Below are positions 54,949 to 63,444 of a stretch of 64,000 nt of DNA, one piece after another; within the stretch, counting starts at the first letter, position 1, and each line of letters starts with the position of its first letter. Position numbers and translations under genes: made by a program. The DNA comes from Cellulomonas sp. WB94. Its GTDB lineage: Bacteria > Actinomycetota > Actinomycetes > Actinomycetales > Cellulomonadaceae. The notes under the pieces are model-generated. The model saw nothing but the letters and a program-made list of their open reading frames with translations. It was not told where the DNA came from and ran no database searches. The stretch is from positions 620,001 to 684,000 of the forward strand of contig NZ_QEES01000002.1 in assembly GCF_003115775.1 (NCBI RefSeq). The letters run 5' to 3'.

Positions 54949-57543
54949 TCAGAGCTTCGTCACCGGCGAGAAGCGCAGCAGCAGGCGCTTGGTCCCTTCG
55001 GTGCCGAAGTCGACCTTCGCAACCGCGTTCGGACCAGAGTTCTCGAGACCGACGACGGTGCCGAGCCCGTACGCGTCGTGCGTGACGCGGTCGCCGAGCG
55101 CGAGATCCGGGACGGTGCCCTCGGGTCGGGGCGTGGCGGACCCGAACGTCGCGCCGCCGGCAGCCCGCGGCGCCGCGGAGCCCGCGCGCGCCGCCTGGGT
55201 GGATCCGGTGCGCGACGACGAACCCGCGGTGCGCGTCCCGGACCCACCGGAGCCGTACCCACCCGAGACGTAGCCGCCCGATCCGTGGCCCCCCGACCCG
55301 TACCCGCCCGAGCCGTACGCCGGTCGCCGCAGCGTGTCCATGCTGGACTCACGGCGCCGCCAGTCGACGACCTCCTCGGGCAGGTCGTCGAGGAACCGGC
55401 TCGCCGGGAACTCGTTGGGCACGCCCCACGACGTACGGACCGCGGCGCGCGAGACGTACAACCGCTCGCGGGCACGCGTCAGGCCGACGTACGCGAGCCG
55501 GCGCTCCTCGGCCAGCTGGTCGGTGTCGGCGAGCGACCGCATGTGCGGGAACGTGCCGTCCTCCATCCCGGTGAGGAACACGACCGGGAACTCGAGGCCC
55601 TTCGCGGTGTGCAGGGTCATGAGGGTCACGACGCCCTGGTCGACGCCGCCGCCCTCGCCGTCGTCCGACGGGATCTGGTCGGAGTCGGCGACGAGCGAGA
55701 CCCGTTCGAGGAAGTCCGCCAGGTCCCCGTCGGGCTCGCTCTGCGCGAACTCGCTCGCGACCGCGTGCAGCTCGGCGAGGTTCTCGACCCGGGACTGGTC
55801 CTGGGGGTCCTCGCTCGCCCGCAGCTCCGCGAGGTAGCCCGTCCGGTCGAGCACCGCGCCGAGTACCTCGGCCGGCCCCGTCCCGGACGCGGCGAGCGAG
55901 CGCAGGTCGGTCATCATCGTCGCGAAGGCCGCGAGGCCCGTGATCGCCCGGGTGCCCAGGCCCGGCACCTCGTCGAGACGCCCGAGCGCCGCGCCGAACG
56001 AGATGCGCTCGCGCTCGGCGAACGCCGCGACCATGGCCTCCGACCGGTCGCCGAGGCCGCGCTTGGGGACGTTGAGGATGCGACGCAGGTTGACGTCGTC
56101 GTCCGGGTTCGCGATCGCCCGCAGGTAGGCGACGGCGTCCTTGATCTCGCGCCGCTCGTAGAACCGCGTGCCACCGACCACCTTGTACGGCAGGCCGACG
56201 CGGATCAGCACCTCCTCGAGCGCTCGGGACTGCGCGTTCGCGCGGTAGAACACCGCGACGTCACCGGGACGCACCCCGTCGGAGTCGCCGAGCCGGTCGA
56301 TCTCCTCGGCGACGAACCGCGCCTCCTCGTGCTCGTTGTCCGCGACGTACGCGACGATCTGCGCGCCCGCCCCGGAGTCGGTCCACAGCCGCTTGGGCTT
56401 GCGACCCGAGTTGCGGGAGATCACCGCGTTGGCGGCCGAGAGGATGTTCTGGGTCGAGCGGTAGTTCTGCTCGAGCAGGATCGTGCGCGCGTCGGGGTAG
56501 TCGGCCTCGAACTCGAGGATGTTGCGGATCGTCGCGCCGCGGAACGCGTAGATCGACTGGTCGGCGTCGCCCACCACGGTCAGCTCGCCGCGCGGGCCGT
56601 CGTCGGGTGCGCCCTCGCCCTCCGCCCGGCGCCGGGAGCCGACCCCCGCCAGCTCGCGGACCAGCGTGTACTGCGCGTGGTTGGTGTCCTGGTACTCGTC
56701 GACGAGCACGTGCCGGAACCGCCGCCGGTAGTGCTCCGCGACCGCGGGGAACGCCTGCAGCAGGTGCACCGTCGTCATGATGAGGTCGTCGAAGTCGAGC
56801 GCGTGGGCCTGGCGGAGCCGGGCCTGGTAGCGCGTGTAGACCTGCGCGAGCACCGACTCGAACGAGCTCGTGTCGCTGCTCGCCGTCGCCGCGAACGTCT
56901 CGGGGTCGACCAGCTCGTCCTTGAGCGCCGAGATCTTCGCGGCGAGGGCCTTGGGCGGGAACTTCTTGGAGTCGAGGTCGAGCTCGCGCGCAACCATCGT
57001 CAGCAGACGCTGCGAGTCGGCCGAGTCGTAGATCGAGAAGCTCGACCGCAGGCCCAGCGTCGACGCCTCGCGGCGCAGGATCCGCACGCATGCGGAGTGG
57101 AACGTCGAGACCCACATGCGGCGCGCGGAGGGACCGACGAGAGTCGCGACGCGCTCGCGCATCTCCGCGGCGGCCTTGTTGGTGAAGGTGATCGCGAGGA
57201 TCTCACCCGGGTGCGCACGCCCGGTGGCCAGGAGGTACGCGATGCGGTGCGCGAGGACCCGCGTCTTGCCCGAGCCGGCACCCGCGACGATGAGCAGCGG
57301 GCCGCCGTGGTGGAGCACTGCCTCGCGCTGCTGGGGGTTCAGCCCGACGAGCAGGGCCTCCGCCTCGGCGGCCGAACCGGCGACACGGCCGGTCTGCGGA
57401 TCCGCCTCGCGGTCGGCGTCGGCATCGGCGTCGACATCGCGGCGGGACTGGCCGCCGTCGCGCGGGGGCACAGCGGAGGGCAGCCGCGAGAGGTCGGCGG
57501 CACCGAGCCCGGGCAGGGGAAGGTTCTGGAAGAGCGAGGTCAT
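54949..57543 (-). CDS. pcrA: ATP-dependent DNA helicase PcrA/UvrD
   Basis: An 864-residue superfamily 1A 3'-5' helicase for DNA repair and removal of RecA filaments. Motifs in order: LNPQQREAVLHHGGPLLI, Walker A IVAGAGSGKTRVL, FTNKAAAEMRERV, Walker B VDEYQDTNHAQY, GDADQSIYAFRGA, LEQNYRST, TLMTLHTAKGLEFPVVFL and VGLTRARERLYVS. The first ~65 residues are an extra disordered lead. After residue ~740 is a Gly/Ser/Tyr repeat tail (SGGYGSGGHGSGG) and a final ~50-residue domain (GDRVTHDAYGLGTVV...) as in PcrA proteins that bind RNA polymerase. ATG 57543 follows TAGGCT at nine bases, so the leader is at most a few bases. It is followed by sucC on the same strand. Confidence 0.95.
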   Translation of the reverse strand: MTSLFQNLPLPGLGAADLSRLPSAVPPRDGGQSRRDVDADADADREADPQTGRVAGSAAEAEALLVGLNPQQREAVLHHGGPLLIVAGAGSGKTRVLAHRIAYLLATGRAHPGEILAITFTNKAAAEMRERVATLVGPSARRMWVSTFHSACVRILRREASTLGLRSSFSIYDSADSQRLLTMVARELDLDSKKFPPKALAAKISALKDELVDPETFAATASSDTSSFESVLAQVYTRYQARLRQAHALDFDDLIMTTVHLLQAFPAVAEHYRRRFRHVLVDEYQDTNHAQYTLVRELAGVGSRRRAEGEGAPDDGPRGELTVVGDADQSIYAFRGATIRNILEFEADYPDARTILLEQNYRSTQNILSAANAVISRNSGRKPKRLWTDSGAGAQIVAYVADNEHEEARFVAEEIDRLGDSDGVRPGDVAVFYRANAQSRALEEVLIRVGLPYKVVGGTRFYERREIKDAVAYLRAIANPDDDVNLRRILNVPKRGLGDRSEAMVAAFAERERISFGAALGRLDEVPGLGTRAITGLAAFATMMTDLRSLAASGTGPAEVLGAVLDRTGYLAELRASEDPQDQSRVENLAELHAVASEFAQSEPDGDLADFLERVSLVADSDQIPSDDGEGGGVDQGVVTLMTLHTAKGLEFPVVFLTGMEDGTFPHMRSLADTDQLAEERRLAYVGLTRARERLYVSRAAVRTSWGVPNEFPASRFLDDLPEEVVDWRRRESSMDTLRRPAYGSGGYGSGGHGSGGYVSGGYGSGGSGTRTAGSSSRTGSTQAARAGSAAPRAAGGATFGSATPRPEGTVPDLALGDRVTHDAYGLGTVVGLENSGPNAVAKVDFGTEGTKRLLLRFSPVTKL

Positions 57544-57583
57544 GGCTACCCCAGCCTAGGCAACCGCGCCGACACTCGTGACC

Positions 57584-58066
57584 TCAGGTGAGGAGCACCG
57601 CGAGCAGCCACGCCCCGGCGGCGACGAGCGCGCCCGCGAGCTCGACGAGCAGCGCGATCCCGGTCGCGCGGAGCACGGCGACCGTCGCGCGCCACGCGAC
57701 CCGGCTGTCGCGGCGTGCGCCCCACTCGATGAGGTAGACGCCCAGCGCGAACCCGAGCGGCAGCCCGACCACGGGCACGACGAAGAACCCGACGACGCCC
57801 AGCGCCCCGCCCCACACCAGGGTCGAGCGGCGCACGCCCGCGCCCGCCAGGTGCCTGCCCGCGAGCAGGTACTTGCCGACGGCCGCCGCAGCGACCGCGA
57901 CAGCACCCACGGAGAACGCGGTCCAGGCCACACCTCCACCGGTCTCGGTGGCCCACACCAGGACTGCGCCGAGCACGATCAGGCTCCCGGGGAGCACCTG
58001 GACGACGACCCCGACGAGCCCGGTGGCGATCACGAGCCCGACCAGCAGCTCGCCGGCGGGGCTCAT
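57584..58066 (-). CDS. DUF456 membrane protein
   Basis: A 160-residue hydrophobic protein of the DUF456 family: about five helices with glycine-rich family segments (VLPGSLIVLGAVLVWA; GALGVVGFFVVPVVGLPLGFALGVYLIEW). The G-x-P-x-G near residue 100 is characteristic. ATG 58066 begins at the first membrane helix; in-frame sequence further upstream is Arg/Ser-rich and not family-like. Function is unknown. It lies between pcrA and another small membrane-protein gene on the same strand. Confidence 0.8.
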   Translation of the reverse strand: MSPAGELLVGLVIATGLVGVVVQVLPGSLIVLGAVLVWATETGGGVAWTAFSVGAVAVAAAAVGKYLLAGRHLAGAGVRRSTLVWGGALGVVGFFVVPVVGLPLGFALGVYLIEWGARRDSRVAWRATVAVLRATGIALLVELAGALVAAGAWLLAVLLT

Positions 58067-58109
58067 CGGGCGGCCGCGGCGGTGTCGGTCCGATGCGCGT
58101 GGCGCACGG

Positions 58110-58457
58110 TCAGCTCCAGAGGACGGCGATCCCGACATTGAGGACGACGAGCCCCGCGATCCCCCCGAGGAAGCCCGCGGTGACCCGGGCCGGCGTCCGC
58201 CGTCCCACGATCACGAGGGCGGCCACGACCAGTGCGACGAGGAGCTTGATCCCGACCTTGGTGTTGTTCGGCGGGTCGCCCGCGAGGCCTGCGGCCAGGA
58301 TCCCGGTCATGAGGATGCCCGTGACGAGGGCCGTGAGGATGCCGTGCAGCGCCCCGACCGGGACCACCGGCTTCTTCATGTGGGCCAGGACGCCACCGAG
58401 CACCATGGCCCAGCCGACGAGGTGCAGGACGAGCAGAAGGTTCAGGACGACGGTCAT
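58110..58457 (-). CDS. Small four-helix membrane protein
   Basis: A 115-residue protein with about four membrane helices (VVLNLLLVLHLVGWAMVLGG; ALHGILTALVTGILMTGIL; VGIKLLVALVVAALVIVG; VTAGFLGGIAGLVVLNVGIAVLW). Conserved-looking features are HLVGWAMVLGG and a central GDPPNNTKVGIKL loop. I recognise it only as an actinobacterial small membrane protein without an assigned role. ATG 58457 follows TAGGCT (58464-58469) by six bases, so the start is well supported and leaderless. Confidence 0.78.
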   Translation of the reverse strand: MTVVLNLLLVLHLVGWAMVLGGVLAHMKKPVVPVGALHGILTALVTGILMTGILAAGLAGDPPNNTKVGIKLLVALVVAALVIVGRRTPARVTAGFLGGIAGLVVLNVGIAVLWS

Positions 58458-58463
58458 GGGGTC

Positions 58464-58469
58464 AGCCTA
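58464..58469 (-). promoter_or_regulatory. -10 element (TAGGCT) of the small membrane-protein gene
   Basis: TAGGCT on the minus strand is followed by six bases and ATG 58457. The transcript may read on into the DUF456 gene. Confidence 0.6.
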
Positions 58470-58523
58470 GGGTCTCGTCGGCGGTTTTCCCAACAGGTGT
58501 GTCGGGAACCTGTGCAGGAGACC

Positions 58524-59180
58524 TCAGATCAGTCGCCGGGCCGCTGCCCAGCGTGTCAGCTCGTGGCGCGAGGACAGCTGCAGCTTGCGCAGCACCGCCG
58601 AGACGTGCGTCTCGACCGTCTTGATCGAGATGAACAGCTCGCTCGCCACCTCGCGGTAGGAGTAGCCGCGCGCGATGAGCCGCATGACCTCACGCTCACG
58701 GGCCGACAACCGGTCGAGCTCGTCGTCACCCGTCGCGACGTCGCCCGCCGCGGCACCGAACGCGTCGAGCACGAAGCCCGCGAGCAGCGGCGAGAACACC
58801 GCGTCGCCCCCCGCGACGCGCTGCACGGCGGCCGCCAGGTCAGCGCCCGTGATCGCCTTCGTCACGTACCCGCGCGCGCCGGCCCGGATGACCGCGACGA
58901 CGTCGTCGGCCGCGTCCGAGACCGACAGCGCGAGGAACCTCGTCTCGCCGAGGAGGTCGGTGCACGCCCTGATGACCTCCGCGCCGCCCCCACCGTCACC
59001 GCCCGGCAGGTGCACGTCGAGCAGCACGACGGCCGGGCGCAGCTCGCGCACGACCCGGATCGCCTCGTCGACGCTCGCAGCCTCCCCGACGACGCGCACG
59101 CGGTCGTCGAGCGACGCCCGCACACCCGCCCGGAACATCAGGTGGTCGTCGACCAGCACCACGTCGACAGGTTCACTCAT
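58524..59180 (-). CDS. LuxR/NarL-type response regulator
   Basis: A 218-residue two-component regulator. The receiver domain has acidic DD (VLVDDHLMFRAG), the phospho-acceptor Asp in VVLLDVHLPGGDG (about 53), and K in GYVTKAITGAD. The C-terminal LuxR helix-turn-helix is LSAREREVMRLIARGYSYREVASELFISIKTVETHVSAVLRKL. Two starts fit: ATG 59180, with AAGGAG eleven bases upstream, used here, and GTG 59189, which overlaps the kinase stop by four bases but has AAGGAG only two bases away. The partner kinase lies immediately upstream, so the pair is translationally linked. Probable target: the phased repeats at 60.7 kb. Confidence 0.92.
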   Translation of the reverse strand: MSEPVDVVLVDDHLMFRAGVRASLDDRVRVVGEAASVDEAIRVVRELRPAVVLLDVHLPGGDGGGGAEVIRACTDLLGETRFLALSVSDAADDVVAVIRAGARGYVTKAITGADLAAAVQRVAGGDAVFSPLLAGFVLDAFGAAAGDVATGDDELDRLSAREREVMRLIARGYSYREVASELFISIKTVETHVSAVLRKLQLSSRHELTRWAAARRLI

Positions 59181-59185
59181 GTGTC

Positions 59186-60661
59186 TCACCGCTCCTTGAC
59201 CGGTTCGGTGGCGTCCGCCCGGGGCTGCCCCGGCGCGGCCCGCACCGCATGATCCTCGTTCGTACGCACCGGGATGCTCAGGTGCACCTCGGTGCCGTTG
59301 CCGTCCTTCGACTGGACGGTGGCCGACCCGCCCCGGCGACGGACGCGACCCATGATCGACTCGCGCACGCCGAACCGGTCCGACGGGACCGCGTCGAGGT
59401 CGAAGCCGTCCCCGCGGTCGCGCACGAAGACCTCGATGAGGTCTGGGCCGACCTCGCAGTACAGCGACAGCGGCGGGCGTCCGTGCACGACCGCGTTGAC
59501 CAACGCCTCGCGGGTCGCCTGCAGCAGCGCCTCGGTGTCGGCGTCCGGCTCACGGTCGCCGACGAGGACCGCGTCGATGACGACGGCCTCGCCACCGGGG
59601 CCCGACCGCGTGTCCTCGATCTCCGCGACGACGGCCCGCAGCGCGGCCGCGAGCGACGTGCCCGGCGCCGGTCGGTCGTCGTAGAGCCACTCGCGCAGCT
59701 CCCGCTCCTGCGCCCGCGCCATGCGCGCCACCTCGTGCGGGTCGTCCGCGCGCGCCCGGATCATCGCCAGGGTCTGCAGCACCGAGTCGTGCAGGTGCGC
59801 CGCGATGTCCGCCCGCTCCGACTCCCGCGCCCGCGCGGCGCGCTCGTCGCCCAGCTCGCGCACGAGCCGCAGCCACCAGGGCGCGAGGACGAGCGCGACG
59901 CCGGCGAGCACGGCGAGCGCGGCCACCATCGACTGCACCAGCAGGTCGGGGGACATCTCCTGACCGACGAGCAGCAGCACCCCGGCCCCGGCCAGCACGA
60001 TCCCGCCGACGAGCCGCAGGACGCTGACGGGCGTGCGCCCACCGGCCCGCGAGCGCCAGCGCCCGCGCTGCCCGGCGTCGAGCTGGCTCCACGCGAGGGC
60101 CGTCCCCGCGAGCAGGATGAGGGTCGGCACCACCCAGGTGCTCTGGAGGTGCGCGCCGTTGCGGACCGCGAAGAGCACGACGGCGGCCGCGATGAGGACG
60201 AGCGCGATCGCGATGTCCGTCACCGGCAGGGTCCGGACGGCTGCACCCGCGCGACCACCGGGCGGCAGCCCGACGGTCGGATCCGGCGGCCCCGCGACCC
60301 GTGGCCCCTCGGTGCCGTAGCCGACGACGGGCGCGTCCGCACCGACGGCCGGACGGACGAGCCGGGACAGGTGCGCCGGCCGCTCGTCCGGGGCGTACGG
60401 GTCGCCCTCCGGCACGGTGACCCACAGGAACACGTAGAGGGCGACGCCGACACCGCCGAGCCCCACGAGGATGACGAAGGCGAACCGCACGACGCCGACC
60501 GACAGCCCCAGGTGCGCCGCGAGCCCTGCCGCGACCCCGCCGATCCGTCGACCGGTCGTCGGGCGGCGCAGCAGTGGCCGCGCGGGCGCGCCGGGCGGCA
60601 CCGACGGCACCGGCTGGGCCGGACCTGTCGGGTCGTCGCGTGCGGGCTGCTGCGAGGTCAT
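59186..60661 (-). CDS. PspC-domain sensor histidine kinase
   Basis: A 491-residue kinase. An N-terminal PspC domain (about 30-90; RIGGVAAGLAAHLGLSVGVVRFAFVILVGLGGVG) is followed by a Pro-rich linker and about four membrane helices (about 150-270), then a HisKA_3 region with the phospho-His in ADIAAHLHDSVLQTLAMI, and a HATPase domain (EALVNAVVHGRPPL, VRDRGDGFDLDAVP). This layout is typical of actinobacterial LiaS/DesK-like sensors of envelope stress. ATG 60661 follows GACGAT by six bases, a leaderless start. It is divergent from a second PspC-type protein gene with a direct-repeat operator between them. Confidence 0.9.
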   Translation of the reverse strand: MTSQQPARDDPTGPAQPVPSVPPGAPARPLLRRPTTGRRIGGVAAGLAAHLGLSVGVVRFAFVILVGLGGVGVALYVFLWVTVPEGDPYAPDERPAHLSRLVRPAVGADAPVVGYGTEGPRVAGPPDPTVGLPPGGRAGAAVRTLPVTDIAIALVLIAAAVVLFAVRNGAHLQSTWVVPTLILLAGTALAWSQLDAGQRGRWRSRAGGRTPVSVLRLVGGIVLAGAGVLLLVGQEMSPDLLVQSMVAALAVLAGVALVLAPWWLRLVRELGDERAARARESERADIAAHLHDSVLQTLAMIRARADDPHEVARMARAQERELREWLYDDRPAPGTSLAAALRAVVAEIEDTRSGPGGEAVVIDAVLVGDREPDADTEALLQATREALVNAVVHGRPPLSLYCEVGPDLIEVFVRDRGDGFDLDAVPSDRFGVRESIMGRVRRRGGSATVQSKDGNGTEVHLSIPVRTNEDHAVRAAPGQPRADATEPVKER

Positions 60662-60667
60662 GGGTTG

Positions 60668-60673
60668 ATCGTC
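60668..60673 (-). promoter_or_regulatory. -10 element (GACGAT) of the kinase-regulator operon
   Basis: GACGAT on the minus strand is followed by six bases and ATG 60661. Its mirror, CACGAT six bases before ATG 60808, serves the divergent gene. Confidence 0.5.
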
Positions 60674-60700
60674 ACACGGCAGACGGCTCCGCGGCGCCCC

Positions 60701-60762
60701 CTCAGGGCCCCCGAGGGCAGAGTTCAGGGCTCGCATCACCGCAGTTCAGGGTCCGCTCAGGG
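60701..60762. promoter_or_regulatory. Phased YTCAGGG direct repeats (probable response-regulator operator)
   Basis: CTCAGGG (60701), TTCAGGG (60723), TTCAGGG (60745) and CTCAGGG (60756) begin 22, 22 and 11 bases apart, so all lie on the same face of the helix. They sit in the 146-base gap between the divergent kinase and PspC-protein genes. The start-to-start spacing is as expected for dimers of a NarL/LuxR-type regulator binding direct repeats. Confidence 0.65.
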
Positions 60763-60795
60763 ACGTACCCGATGTCCGGCGTCGCCGCGAGGCAG

Positions 60796-60801
60796 CACGA
60801 T
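60796..60801 (+). promoter_or_regulatory. -10 element (CACGAT) deciding the PspC-protein start
   Basis: CACGAT is followed by six bases and ATG 60808. The frame is open upstream to 60574, but only the part after 60808 resembles a PspC protein. The nearest direct repeat ends 33 bases upstream of the hexamer. Confidence 0.5.
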
Positions 60802-60807
60802 CGAGTC

Positions 60808-62202
60808 ATGGACACCTACATCCCTGACCCGAACGGGCCGACACCTCCACCGCCGCCGTCACCGCACGGTACCGACGGCTTCTTCGCCGCCATCCGGCGC
60901 ACCGGGCTGTTCCGCTCCGACGACCGTTGGGCCGGCGGCGTCGCCGGTGGGCTCGCGCGCCGATTCGGCATCGACCCGCTGCTCGTCCGCGCCATCTTCG
61001 TCGTCAGCTTCCTGCTCGGCGGTCTCGGGCTCGTCGCCTACGGCGTCGGCTGGGCGCTCCTGCCGGAGCAGCGCGACGGCCGCATCCACCTCGAGGAGAC
61101 CATCCGCGGCCGCTTCGACGTGGCCCTGCTCGGTGCGATCGCCCTCGTCATCGTCGGACTGAGCCGCGGAGACCACTGGTGGTGGGGCGGCAACGGCGCC
61201 GCGTGGATCGTCGGGCTCGTGTGGCTCGCGGGGATCGTCACGGTCATCGTGCTGATCGCCAACTCCTCGAGCCGTCGCCGCGCCTCCGGGCTGCGCCCGC
61301 CCACGCCCTACGGTCCCTACCCGACGCCCGGCACGCCGCCCGTGCCGCCACCGCCGCCGGGAGCCGGCGCGGCTGAGGGCTACGCGACCCCCACGTCGTA
61401 CGGCCCGACGTCCTCGACCACGCCGTCGGCGCCGTACGCTTCCGCTGCGCCGTACGCAGCGACGGCGTCCTACGCCGGGACGCAGTACGCGCCCTACGCG
61501 CCGTCGACCTCCCCCGTCGCGACCCCTCTCCCCCGCAAGGCGCCGTCCCGCGGCCCGGGTGCCGGTGCGCTCGGCGTCGTCGTCGCACTCACGGTCCTCA
61601 CCCTCGCGGGTCTGCTCCTCGCCAGCCGGCAGGGCTACTTCGACGGCCCGGTCCTGCTCACGACGGCCGGGATCGCGATCGTGCTGCTCGGGCTCGGCAT
61701 CGTGGTGTCGGGCCTGCGGGGACGCACCAGCGGCGTCCTGGGGTTCTTCGCGATCGTCACCATCCTCGTCGCCGGGCCGCTGGCCTTCGGCGAGAGCAAC
61801 GACTGGCACTGGGACGGCAACTTCAACACCACGGTCAAGGACAGCGTCGTCGTCATGACGAGTCGCGACCAGGCAGCCGTCGGCTACTCGGTCGGTGCGG
61901 GCGACACGACGGTGGACCTCCGCCAGGTCCCGCTCACCACCGAGACGCTCGACATCCCGATCCATGTGGGTGTGGGGACGCTCGTCGTCCTCGTCCCGCC
62001 GGGCACCCCCGTCACCGCTGACGTCCAGGTCGGCGTCGGCGACATCACCTGGGACATCGGCGGGAACCAGACCACGTCCAGCGGCGTCGGCCAGGGCCCG
62101 CGGCGCTTCGAGAGCACCGAGGTCACGGACGGCACCGACGCCCAGCTCGCCCTCGACGTCAACGTCGGTGCAGGCGACGTCACGATCAAGGAGTCACGAT
62201 GA
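60808..62202 (+). CDS. PspC-domain membrane protein with a LiaF-like C-terminal domain
   Basis: A 464-residue protein. The PspC domain spans about residues 27-90 (GLFRSDDRWAGGVAGGLARRFGIDPLLVRAIF, followed by a membrane helix). Four more helices and a ~100-residue Tyr/Pro/Ser-rich linker (YGPTSSTTPSAPYAS, YAATASYAGTQYAPYAP) follow. The C-terminal ~110 residues (about 355-464) form a beta-rich domain (VGAGDTTVDLRQ, HVGVGTLVVLVP, VNVGAGDVTIK) similar to the LiaF/DUF2154 adhesin-like fold. Such proteins sense or shield against envelope stress together with a LiaSR-type kinase and regulator. It is the likely partner or target of the divergent kinase/regulator. The ATGA overlap with the next gene couples their translation. 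Confidence 0.85.
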   Translation: MDTYIPDPNGPTPPPPPSPHGTDGFFAAIRRTGLFRSDDRWAGGVAGGLARRFGIDPLLVRAIFVVSFLLGGLGLVAYGVGWALLPEQRDGRIHLEETIRGRFDVALLGAIALVIVGLSRGDHWWWGGNGAAWIVGLVWLAGIVTVIVLIANSSSRRRASGLRPPTPYGPYPTPGTPPVPPPPPGAGAAEGYATPTSYGPTSSTTPSAPYASAAPYAATASYAGTQYAPYAPSTSPVATPLPRKAPSRGPGAGALGVVVALTVLTLAGLLLASRQGYFDGPVLLTTAGIAIVLLGLGIVVSGLRGRTSGVLGFFAIVTILVAGPLAFGESNDWHWDGNFNTTVKDSVVVMTSRDQAAVGYSVGAGDTTVDLRQVPLTTETLDIPIHVGVGTLVVLVPPGTPVTADVQVGVGDITWDIGGNQTTSSGVGQGPRRFESTEVTDGTDAQLALDVNVGAGDVTIKESR

Positions 62203-62585
62203 CCACCGACGACACGACCCAGCAGCTCCCCACCAGCGGCGACGAGCCGCAGCAGTCCCCGACCGGAGCGACTGCCGAGATCCCGGGCCTCTTCCCGGAG
62301 TCCTCTGCGCCGACCAGCCCGGGTCCCGCCCCGGCCGGCACCGCGCCGAGCGCCTGGTCCGGTGCCCCCGTCGATGCGCCGGCCACCAGCCCCGAGCGGC
62401 CACGGCTGCGGGTCTCCACGGCGGTCTGGGGACTCGTCATCGCGGCGATCGGTGTGGGCGTCGTCGCCCTGGCGGCCGGCGCGGTGTTCGACCTCCAGCT
62501 CGCGCTCATCGCCGTGCTTGCGGTCGCCGGCGCGGCGATGCTCGGCGGATCCATCGCGGCTGCCGCCCGGCACCGCGGTCCCTGA
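62199..62585 (+). CDS. Small hypothetical membrane protein co-transcribed with the PspC protein
   Basis: A 128-residue protein. The first ~70 residues are disordered, Thr/Pro/Ser-rich (starting TTDDTTQQLPTSGDEP); two membrane helices follow (VSTAVWGLVIAAIGVGVVALAAG; LALIAVLAVAGAAMLGGSIAAAA). ATG 62199 overlaps the PspC-protein stop by four bases (ATGA), so it belongs to the same envelope-stress unit. I recognise no further family. A very strong terminator follows. Confidence 0.75.
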   Translation: MTTDDTTQQLPTSGDEPQQSPTGATAEIPGLFPESSAPTSPGPAPAGTAPSAWSGAPVDAPATSPERPRLRVSTAVWGLVIAAIGVGVVALAAGAVFDLQLALIAVLAVAGAAMLGGSIAAAARHRGP

Positions 62586-62629
62586 GCGGGACGGGGTGCG
62601 GCGCAGCAACGGCCGTCATGCGCAGAGAT

Positions 62630-62671
62630 GCCTCGGGCCGAGGTCGGCAGCTGCCGACCTCGGCCCGAGGC
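62630..62671. terminator. Perfect 42-bp palindrome, bidirectional terminator
   Basis: The sequence 62630-62671 is exactly self-complementary (21 bases each side, arm beginning GCCTCGGGCCGAGG). It lies between a plus-strand gene ending at 62585 and a minus-strand gene ending at 62689. Confidence 0.85.
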
Positions 62672-62688
62672 GTGTGGTGCGGGGTGGA

Positions 62689-63255
62689 TCAGACCTGCGT
62701 GGCGACCGCGACCGGCGCGACGACCGTCTCCTGCTTGACGGCGAGCACGCGGATCGCGTAGCCGACGAGGATGAAGAGGATGCCGAGGCCGATCACGAGG
62801 GCCGCGATGCCGAACGCGACGACCGAGGTGAACAGCGACGCCCGGAGGAAGGAGCCGTTCATGATCGTGGTGCGCTGGCCCTGGAGCTTGAGGACGTCAG
62901 CGTCCTTGGCGATGTCCGCGTCCGACGTGCCGGCGGTCTTGAGCTCGGCCTTCTTGGCGGTGATGTCGTCACCGAGCTCGGCGTAGGTACGGCCGCCGGT
63001 GGCGGTGAGCGCGTGGTGGTTGATGGCGTTCGCCTGGGCGAAGGCGGTGAACGGGTCCTGGACGACCTTGCCGGCGAGCGAACCCGGCTCCTCGGGCGTG
63101 ACCGCGGCGACCTCGATCTTCTCGTCCTTGAGCTGAGAGGCCACAGCGCCCCAGGTGATGCCACCGGCGACGATGAGGACGACGCCGGCGATGATGGTGA
63201 GGAGCGCGATGATGCGCGCGCCCTTGAAGCGGTCCGTGACTGTGACGTTCGACAT
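62689..63255 (-). CDS. Uncharacterised two-helix membrane protein
   Basis: A 188-residue protein. A short cytosolic start (MSNVTVTDRFKGARI) leads into one membrane helix (IALLTIIAGVVLIVAGGITWGAV, about 17-39), an extracytoplasmic loop of ~90 residues (VAAVTPEEPGSLAGKVVQDPFTAFAQANAINHHAL...) and a second hydrophobic C-terminal region (ASLFTSVVAFGIAALVIGLGILFILVGYAIRVL). I do not recognise the family. ATG 63255 has only a weak ribosome-binding site (AAAGGGAT about ten bases upstream); an earlier in-frame ATG would add a Pro/Arg-rich, non-membrane lead. Confidence 0.72.
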   Translation of the reverse strand: MSNVTVTDRFKGARIIALLTIIAGVVLIVAGGITWGAVASQLKDEKIEVAAVTPEEPGSLAGKVVQDPFTAFAQANAINHHALTATGGRTYAELGDDITAKKAELKTAGTSDADIAKDADVLKLQGQRTTIMNGSFLRASLFTSVVAFGIAALVIGLGILFILVGYAIRVLAVKQETVVAPVAVATQV

Positions 63256-63444
63256 GATCGTCCGATCCCTTTCGAGTAACCCCCGGGGTTCGGGCCCTGG
63301 TGGATTCGGGACCCGGTGAACCTTCTGCGGTTCACATGAGAAGCGTGGTGCACGCCCACAGTACTGAAGCGGGACGTTAGTCACGGTTCGGCTCGTGCAT
63401 TCCGGCGCGTCGAGACAGCGTCGGCGCCGGCGTCATGACCTGGG

